From an uncultured Alphaproteobacteria bacterium (GTDB taxonomy: Bacteria; Pseudomonadota; Alphaproteobacteria; CAKMZR01), in assembly GCA_929200455.1 (NCBI GenBank), contig CAKMZR010000022.1, positions 3,706-15,256 of the forward strand: a stretch of DNA of 11,551 bases, in the 5' to 3' direction. Positions 6,586-11,551 of the stretch are shown in pieces. The notes below the pieces were generated by a model, which worked only from the letters and a program-made list of their open reading frames with translations, made no database searches and was not told the origin of the DNA. Position numbers and translations under genes: made by a program. The stretch's first letter is position 1. Each line of letters begins with the position of its first letter.

Positions 6586-7917
6586 ATGGAAGAGTCTTCG
6601 ACACCGATGACGGAGCCGCAGGATTCTGCGACATTTGATGCGTACACCCTTTCTGAGATTCGCCGTGCTGCGGCGACGGGTATTTATGATATTCGCGGAG
6701 GAGGCACGAAGAGGAAGGTTCCGCATTTTGATGATTTGTTATTTTTGGGAGCTTCGATATCGCGTTATCCTTTGGAGGGGTATCGTGAGGGATGTACGAC
6801 GAATGTGACGTTGGGAACGCGTTATGCGAAGAAGCCGTTGGAGTTGTCGATTCCGATTACGATAGCGGGTATGAGTTTTGGTTCTTTGTCTGGACAGGCG
6901 AAGGAATCGCTTGGTCGTGGAGCAACGATTGCGGGTACGACGACAACAACGGGAGACGGGGGTATGACGGAGGAGGAACGAGGCCATTCTAAGATGCTGG
7001 TGTATCAGTATTTGCCGTCTCGTTATGGTATGAATCCGGATGATTTGCGTCGTTGTGATGCGATAGAGATCGTGGTGGGTCAAGGAGCGAAACCTGGTGG
7101 TGGGGGAATGCTTTTGGGACAGAAGATATCGGATCGTGTTGCGGAGATGCGTACCCTTCCGAAGGGTATAGATCAGCGTTCTGCATGTCGTCACCCTGAT
7201 TGGACGGGTCCGGACGATTTGGAGATAAAGATTTTGGAGTTGCGGGAGATAACGGGTTGGGAGAAGCCTATTTACGTGAAGGTTGGGGGTACGCGTCCTT
7301 ACTATGATACGGCCCTTGCGGTGAAGGCGGGAGCGGATGTTGTGGTTCTTGACGGTATGCAGGGAGGCACGGCGGCGACGCAGGAGGTTTTCATAGAGCA
7401 TGTGGGACTTCCGATATTGGGATGTATACGTCCTGCTGTGGAGGCGTTGCAAGATTTGGAGATGTACCGGGAGGTTCAGTTGGTTGTGTCTGGAGGGATA
7501 AGGAACGGTGCGGACGTGGCGAAGGCTTTGGCATTGGGAGCGGATGCGGTATCGATAGGCACGGCGGCGTTGGTGGCTCTGGGAGACAACCACCCGAAGT
7601 GGGATTCGGAGTATCGCGAGATGGGGACGAGGGCTGGTTGTTATGACGATTGGCACGAGGGTCGCGATCCTGCGGGTATTAGCACGCAAGATCCTGAGTT
7701 GGCGCGTCGATTGGATCCTGAGTTGGCGGGACGTCGTCTTGCGAATTATTTGAAGGTGATGACGTTGGAAGCACAAACGCTGGCACGAGCGTGTGGGAAG
7801 AGCAGTGTGCATAATTTGGAACCTGAAGATTTGTGTGCCTTGACTCTGGAGGCGGCGGCGATGGCACGGGTACCGCTGGCAGGCACGACGTGGTATCCTG
7901 GCAAGGAAAGTTTTTAG
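6586..7917 (+). CDS. mgsC: N-methylglutamate synthase subunit C (glutamate synthase FMN-barrel domain)
   Basis: 443 residues, the FMN-binding TIM-barrel of glutamate synthase as a separate protein. It would join the amine from gamma-glutamylmethylamide to 2-oxoglutarate and reduce it to N-methylglutamate. Seen: MSFGSLSGQAKESLGRGA (96-113), TTGDGGMTEEER (121-132), GQGAKPGGGGML (166-177), HPDWTGPDDL (203-212), KVGGTRP...GADVVVLDGMQGGTAA (232-264) and the phosphate-binding SGGIRNGADVAKALALGADA (302-321). Odd: where GltB proteins have three cysteines for a 3Fe-4S cluster just before the PVG(I/V) turn, this one has Cys352 only (GCYDDWHEGRDPAGI), so that cluster is probably missing. The ribosome site GGAAGGA (6571-6577) lies 8 bases upstream. 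Fourth-gene neighbour gmaS starts 34 bases after the stop. Confidence 0.92.
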   Translation: MEESSTPMTEPQDSATFDAYTLSEIRRAAATGIYDIRGGGTKRKVPHFDDLLFLGASISRYPLEGYREGCTTNVTLGTRYAKKPLELSIPITIAGMSFGSLSGQAKESLGRGATIAGTTTTTGDGGMTEEERGHSKMLVYQYLPSRYGMNPDDLRRCDAIEIVVGQGAKPGGGGMLLGQKISDRVAEMRTLPKGIDQRSACRHPDWTGPDDLEIKILELREITGWEKPIYVKVGGTRPYYDTALAVKAGADVVVLDGMQGGTAATQEVFIEHVGLPILGCIRPAVEALQDLEMYREVQLVVSGGIRNGADVAKALALGADAVSIGTAALVALGDNHPKWDSEYREMGTRAGCYDDWHEGRDPAGISTQDPELARRLDPELAGRRLANYLKVMTLEAQTLARACGKSSVHNLEPEDLCALTLEAAAMARVPLAGTTWYPGKESF

Positions 7918-7925
7918 GGGAGGAG

Positions 7926-7955
7926 ATGATGAAAGGAAACAAGGGAGATTTATGA
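7926..7955 (+). CDS. Possible nine-codon leader peptide ahead of gmaS
   Basis: ATG-ATG start, sequence MMKGNKGDL, stop TGA at 7953-7955. The stop overlaps the two candidate gmaS start codons (7952 and 7955). A strong GGGGAGG (7917-7923) ribosome-like site lies 5 bases before the second ATG. Translation of this frame would deliver ribosomes to the gmaS start. It may be fortuitous, since purine-rich spacers readily make such frames. Confidence 0.2.
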   Translation: MMKGNKGDL

Positions 7956-9262
7956 TGGCGAAAAGTTTAGCGGCCTTTGCGGAGGAGCGAGGTATTAAGT
8001 ATTTTATGGTGTCGTACACGGATCTTTTTGGAGTTCAGCGTACGAAGTTGGTGCCGTCGCATGCGATAGGGGGTATGCAGGAAGACGGAGCCGGTTTTGC
8101 GGGTTTTGCGTCATGGTTTGACATGTCGCCTGCGGATGAGGATATGTTGGCCCTTCCTGATCCGGATGCGGTGATTCAGCTTCCTTGGAAGAAGGATGTG
8201 GCGTGGGTTGCGTCGAATTGTCGCATAGGGGGAAGAGACTTGGAGCAAGCGCCTCGCGTGGTTTTGACTCGTTTGATTAAGGAGGCCTCGGAAAAGGGTT
8301 TGCGTGTGAAGACTGGGGTTGAGCCTGAATTTTTCTTGATTAATGCGGACGGTACGGACATATCGGATCCGATGGATCGTTCTGAGAAGCCGTGTTATGA
8401 TCAGCAGGCGTTGATGAGGCGTTACGATGTGATCTCTGAGATTTGCGATGCGATGTTGGAATTGGGTTGGGGTACGTATCAGAATGATCATGAGGATGCG
8501 AATGGTCAGTTTGAGATGAACTGGATGTTTAATGATGCCCTGACGACGGCGGATCAGCATTCATTCTTTAAGTTTATGGTGAAGTCTATATCGGAGAAGC
8601 ATGGTCTTAGGGCGACCTTTATGCCGAAGCCGTTTACGCATTTGACGGGCAATGGTTGTCATGTTCATATATCTGTGTGGGACATGGCGGGCAAGAAGAA
8701 CAGTTTTTCTGATTCTAGCGATGAATTGGGCCTTTCGCAGGATGGGTATCATTATTTGGGAGGCATTATGAGGTATGCGCGCTCGATGACGATATTGACG
8801 AATCCGACGGTGAATTCGTACAAGAGGATTAACGCGCCGCCGACGTCATCTGGAGCGACGTGGGCTCCGAACACAGTGACGTGGACAGGGAACAACAGGA
8901 CGCATATGGTGAGGGTACCGGGGCCTGGTCGTTTTGAGTTTCGTTTGGCAGACGGAGCGGTGAATCCGTATCTTTTGCAGGCATCTGTGATAGCGGCGGG
9001 TCTTTTGGGTCTTGAGGGAAAGATGGATCCGGGCAAGCGTTATGATATGGATATGTACAAGGACGGTCATACGATAAAGGACGCGGCGAGATTGCCGATG
9101 AACATGTTGGATGCGATGAGATTGTTTGAGGGAGAGAAGACGTTGCACAAGAAGTTGGGCGAAGAATTTTCGTCTGCGTATTTGGCGATGAAGACGAAGG
9201 AGTGGAACAATTACTGTTGGCATTTGTCGTCTTGGGAGCGGGAGAACACGCTTGATGCTTGA
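7952..9262 (+). CDS. gmaS: Gamma-glutamylmethylamide synthetase (glutamine synthetase family)
   Basis: 436 residues. It should join methylamine to the gamma-carboxyl of glutamate using ATP, forming gamma-glutamylmethylamide, the entry step of the N-methylglutamate pathway. Seen, in glutamine synthetase order: an N-terminal beta-grasp domain (VSYTDLFGVQRTKLVP, 20-35), metal-binding GVEPEFFL (122-129), NDHEDANGQFEMN (178-190), GNGCHVHIS (233-241), NPTVNSYKR (284-292) and RVPGPGRFEFRLADGAVNPY (321-340). The position between mgsC and mgdA, and MMA genes on both sides, argue against ordinary GlnA. There is no GlnA adenylylation-loop signature. Start: two adjacent ATGs; AAGGGAG (7941-7947) is 4 bases from the first and 7 from the second (7955), so the second may be the true one. 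Likely cytosolic dodecamer, from family knowledge. Confidence 0.93.
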   Translation: MMAKSLAAFAEERGIKYFMVSYTDLFGVQRTKLVPSHAIGGMQEDGAGFAGFASWFDMSPADEDMLALPDPDAVIQLPWKKDVAWVASNCRIGGRDLEQAPRVVLTRLIKEASEKGLRVKTGVEPEFFLINADGTDISDPMDRSEKPCYDQQALMRRYDVISEICDAMLELGWGTYQNDHEDANGQFEMNWMFNDALTTADQHSFFKFMVKSISEKHGLRATFMPKPFTHLTGNGCHVHISVWDMAGKKNSFSDSSDELGLSQDGYHYLGGIMRYARSMTILTNPTVNSYKRINAPPTSSGATWAPNTVTWTGNNRTHMVRVPGPGRFEFRLADGAVNPYLLQASVIAAGLLGLEGKMDPGKRYDMDMYKDGHTIKDAARLPMNMLDAMRLFEGEKTLHKKLGEEFSSAYLAMKTKEWNNYCWHLSSWERENTLDA

Positions 9263-9286
9263 GGGATTAAGTTTGGGAGGTGGGAA

Positions 9287-10540
9287 TTGAGGTATTCGGC
9301 ATTTTCTTTATTTAAGAATGCGTTGCTGGGTCATAAGCATTGGGGGCGAGCTTGGGGTGGTGTAGATTTGAAGGATCGTTATGATGTGGTGATAGTGGGT
9401 GGAGGGGGTCATGGACTTGCGTGTGCGTATTACTTATCGAAGCATCACAATGTGGGCAAGATCGCGGTTTTGGAGAAGGGATGGATAGGTTCTGGCAATG
9501 TGGGTCGCAATACGACAATTATTCGTTCGAACTACATGTTGGAGGGCAACATACCTTTTTATGAACTGAGCATGAAGTTGTGGGAAGGTCTTGAGAGTGA
9601 TATTAATTTTAATGCGATGGTGAGTCAGCGTGGTGTATTGAATTTGTGTCACAGTGATGCACAGTATGATGCCTTTTGCCGTCGAGGGAATGCGATGAGG
9701 GTGCATGGAGTGGATTCTGAGATTTTGGATGTGGATGGTGTGTTGAAGCTTGTTCCTGAGTTGGAAGTGGAGAATGCGCGTTTTTGTGTGAAGGGGGGGC
9801 TCTTTCAGCCACGCGGGGGTACGGTGCGTCATGATGCGGTTGCGTGGGGGTATGCGCGTGCGGCTTCGCGTCGAGGCGTTGATATTATAGAAAATTGCGA
9901 AGTTTTAGGATTTTTGCGGGATAGTGCGGGATGTGTGGAGGGGGTGGAGACGTCGCTTGGTTTGGTGAAGACGGGCAAGGTGGGTTTGTGTGTGGCAGGC
10001 AATTCGTCGCGACTTGCGGATATGGTGGACGTGAAGTTGCCATTAGAGAGTCATGTTCTTCAGGCGTTTGTGACTGAATCGGTGAAGCCTTTGCTTGACA
10101 CGGTATTGACTTTTGGGGCGGGACATTTGTACATAAGTCAATCGGACAAGGGAAGTTTGGTATTTGGTGGAGATTTGGACGGATACAATAGTTATGCTCA
10201 GCGTGGGAGTTTGCCGTTGGTGGAGCATATAGCGGAAGATGCGATGGCGATATTGCCGATGTTGGGTCGTTTGAGGATATTGCGTTCGTGGGGAGGTATT
10301 ATGGACATGTCGATGGATGGTTCTCCAGTGATGGATCGGATGCCTGTGGAGGGCATATACATTAATACGGGTTGGTGTTATGGTGGATTTAAGGCGGTCC
10401 CTGCGGCGGGTTGGTGTTTTGCGCATTTGTTGGCGAAGGGGGAGTCACATGATGCGTCGAAGGCGTACAGGTGGGATAGGTTTGAGCGTGGATTTATGAT
10501 TGATGAGAAGGGAGTGGGAGCGCGTCCAGCGTCGCACTAG
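9287..10540 (+). CDS. mgdA: N-methylglutamate dehydrogenase subunit A (sarcosine oxidase beta-like flavoprotein)
   Basis: 417 residues, FAD-dependent amine oxidoreductase (DAO family) resembling the SoxB beta subunit. It would oxidise the N-methyl C-N bond of N-methylglutamate, returning glutamate. Seen: the FAD Rossmann motif VIVGGGGHG (35-43) and acidic end at VLEKG (61-65), then NVGRNTTIIRSNY (71-83). GGTVRHDAVAWGYA (177-190) has His182 near where the beta subunit of heterotetrameric sarcosine oxidase links FMN, though this needs alignment. A C-terminal GWCYGGFKAVPA (362-373) closes the flavin site. The start is TTG at 9287, preceded by GGAGG (9276-9280) 6 bases away. The next in-frame ATG (about residue 84) would remove the Rossmann motif. 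The N-terminus MRYSAFSLFKNAL resembles my recollection of SoxB-like starts. mgdB follows 8 bases downstream. Confidence 0.9.
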   Translation: MRYSAFSLFKNALLGHKHWGRAWGGVDLKDRYDVVIVGGGGHGLACAYYLSKHHNVGKIAVLEKGWIGSGNVGRNTTIIRSNYMLEGNIPFYELSMKLWEGLESDINFNAMVSQRGVLNLCHSDAQYDAFCRRGNAMRVHGVDSEILDVDGVLKLVPELEVENARFCVKGGLFQPRGGTVRHDAVAWGYARAASRRGVDIIENCEVLGFLRDSAGCVEGVETSLGLVKTGKVGLCVAGNSSRLADMVDVKLPLESHVLQAFVTESVKPLLDTVLTFGAGHLYISQSDKGSLVFGGDLDGYNSYAQRGSLPLVEHIAEDAMAILPMLGRLRILRSWGGIMDMSMDGSPVMDRMPVEGIYINTGWCYGGFKAVPAAGWCFAHLLAKGESHDASKAYRWDRFERGFMIDEKGVGARPASH

Positions 10541-10548
10541 GAGTAGAA

Positions 10549-10839
10549 ATGAGAATAGATTGTCCTTATTGTGGGGGTCGAGATGTGAGTGAGTTTGTGT
10601 ACGGAGGAGATGCGACGAAGGTTCGTCCTGAGACGGGTGAACTTGAGGGAGGAGATGTTCGGGAGGTGAGTGATGGTTTGCGGAAGTTGTTTTATGAGTA
10701 TGTGTATGTGAGGGACAATCCGCGAGGAGATCATGAGGAGCATTGGTATCATGCGGGAGGTTGTCGTTCGTGGTTGCGTGTATGTCGTAACACGGCGACG
10801 CATGAGGTGAAGTGGGTGAAGTCGGAAGCGGGGGATTAG
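10549..10839 (+). CDS. mgdB: N-methylglutamate dehydrogenase subunit B (sarcosine oxidase delta-like)
   Basis: 96 residues, the usual size of SoxD-type delta subunits. Seen: an N-terminal CPYCG knuckle (Cys5, Cys8) and a later HAGGC (His68, Cys72) with His/Cys spacing of four. Together these match the Cys-Cys-His-Cys zinc site of the delta subunit in heterotetrameric sarcosine oxidase. The preceding Glu-His-Trp (64-66) and a central Tyr-rich helix (47-53) are typical too. It has no catalytic role of its own in the known relatives; it holds the complex together at the alpha-beta interface. TAGGAG (10538-10543) merges the mgdA stop with the ribosome site, 5 bases before the ATG. Only three bases separate it from mgdC, supporting stoichiometric co-translation. 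Confidence 0.9.
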   Translation: MRIDCPYCGGRDVSEFVYGGDATKVRPETGELEGGDVREVSDGLRKLFYEYVYVRDNPRGDHEEHWYHAGGCRSWLRVCRNTATHEVKWVKSEAGD

Positions 10840-10842
10840 ATC

Positions 10843-11551
10843 ATGGGCGTATCGGAAGGAACAGGTTCTCACCGTTTGTCACATGAGGGTAGGGGAGTTG
10901 CTCGTGGCAAGACGATAAAATTTTTCTTTGACGGCAAGGAATATACGGGATTTGAGGGAGACAGTTTGGCGTCTGCCCTTTTGTCGCATGGGGTGCATTT
11001 GGTGGGACGTAGTTTTAAGTATCACCGTCCGCGAGGTATTTTGACATCTGGGAGTGAGGAGCCGAATGGTTTGGTGGAGTTGCGTACGGGTTCTTACCGG
11101 GAGCCGAACACGCGCGCGACGACGATAGAGATATTTGAGGGATTGGAGGCGTATAGTCAGAACAGGTGGCCGTCATTATTTTTTGATGTGATGTCGGTGA
11201 ATGGATTATTTTCGCCATTTTTTGTGGCTGGATTTTACTATAAGACGTTTATGTGGCCGTCTAAGATGTGGGAATTGTTCTACGAGCCTATTATCCGTCG
11301 AGCGGCGGGATTGGGACGAGGTGCGCGGTCAGCGGATCCTGATATGTATGCGAGGAAGACGGTACATTGTGATGTCTTGGTGGTGGGTTCTGGCCTATCT
11401 GGATTGTCTGCGGCGTTGTCGGCGGGACGGATGGGAGCGAGGGTAGTCTTGTGTGAGAAGGATCATCTTTTGGGAGGACGCTTGTTATCGGATTCTTTGG
11501 CGTTGGAGGGAGAGGGTGAGTTGGATGTGGTCCGCAGGGCGGAGGAGGAGC
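10843..11551 (+). CDS. mgdC: N-methylglutamate dehydrogenase subunit C (sarcosine oxidase alpha-like), truncated by window edge
   Basis: The first 236 codons are visible and open to the window's last base. SoxA-type alpha subunits are usually near 1000 residues, so most of the gene is missing. Seen: an N-terminal ferredoxin-fold domain (about 24-85) with KYHRPRGILTSGSEEP (59-74) but no cysteines, so no iron-sulfur cluster. Next comes a linker rich in aromatics (about 110-155), then a dinucleotide-binding motif VVGSGLSGLSAAL (180-192; GSGLSG at 182-187) with an acidic strand end at CEK. The unseen C-terminal part in this family is GcvT-like and binds tetrahydrofolate, letting the released carbon leave as methylene-tetrahydrofolate. 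The ATG at 10843 lies three bases after the mgdB stop; GGGGGA (10830-10835) is the likely ribosome site, within mgdB. Confidence 0.9.
   Translation, partial: MGVSEGTGSHRLSHEGRGVARGKTIKFFFDGKEYTGFEGDSLASALLSHGVHLVGRSFKYHRPRGILTSGSEEPNGLVELRTGSYREPNTRATTIEIFEGLEAYSQNRWPSLFFDVMSVNGLFSPFFVAGFYYKTFMWPSKMWELFYEPIIRRAAGLGRGARSADPDMYARKTVHCDVLVVGSGLSGLSAALSAGRMGARVVLCEKDHLLGGRLLSDSLALEGEGELDVVRRAEEE

Noticed and set aside
4952..7917. mgsABC as ordinary glutamate synthase (gltB split)
   Set aside because: There is no gltD-like subunit, the FeS cysteines are missing, and the genes are followed by gmaS and sarcosine oxidase-like genes in the known N-methylglutamate pathway order.
6739..8019. 426-residue open frame on the minus strand opposite mgsC
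   Set aside because: Arg-, His- and Thr-rich with no domain features. It arises because rightward genes here avoid A-ending codons such as TTA, CTA and TCA, which leaves few stops on the opposite strand. The motif-rich + strand gene is real.
9287..11551. True sarcosine oxidase soxBDA
   Set aside because: The families are the same, but linkage to mgsABC and gmaS points to N-methylglutamate as substrate. Sarcosine activity cannot be excluded from sequence alone.

Overview
The window carries a nearly complete gene set for using dimethylamine (DMA) and monomethylamine (MMA) as carbon and nitrogen sources. The gene families and their order are those of methylated-amine users among Alphaproteobacteria, and some Beta- and Gammaproteobacteria. 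I judge this to be an alphaproteobacterium of roughly 50% GC, quite possibly marine, but the sequence alone does not fix the genus. No rRNA, tRNA, CRISPR array, insertion sequence or phage gene was seen.

Layout: a leftward operon (2783 to 6) holds a GcvT-like folate protein (dmmD), a zinc-ribbon protein (dmmA) and a flavin/2Fe-2S reductase (dmmB). These are accessory subunits of the haem-dependent DMA monooxygenase. The haem subunit itself (dmmC) should lie just beyond the left edge. A 384-base divergent region (2784-3167) follows, with a promoter candidate in each direction. Rightward genes then begin with an ammonium/methylammonium transporter (amt) and a 73-residue single-pass membrane protein, closed by a strong hairpin terminator. 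A second rightward operon, with its own promoter near 4878-4905, runs mgsA-mgsB-mgsC-gmaS-mgdA-mgdB-mgdC to the right edge, where mgdC is cut off.

How they work together: DMA is oxidatively demethylated to MMA (Dmm proteins). MMA, also possibly imported by Amt, is attached to glutamate by GmaS to give gamma-glutamylmethylamide. MgsABC, built like a split glutamate synthase, makes N-methylglutamate from it. MgdABC(D), built like heterotetrameric sarcosine oxidase, oxidises this back to glutamate, releasing the methyl carbon as formaldehyde or methylene-tetrahydrofolate. DmmD probably captures the DMA-derived one-carbon unit in the same form.

A striking global property is that the + strand is G- and T-rich throughout, including under the leftward genes. 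Rightward genes therefore use codons such as AAG, GAG, TTG and GTG, while leftward genes use AAA, GAA and C-ending codons. This looks like replication-strand bias. It also explains the many long spurious open frames on the opposite strands.
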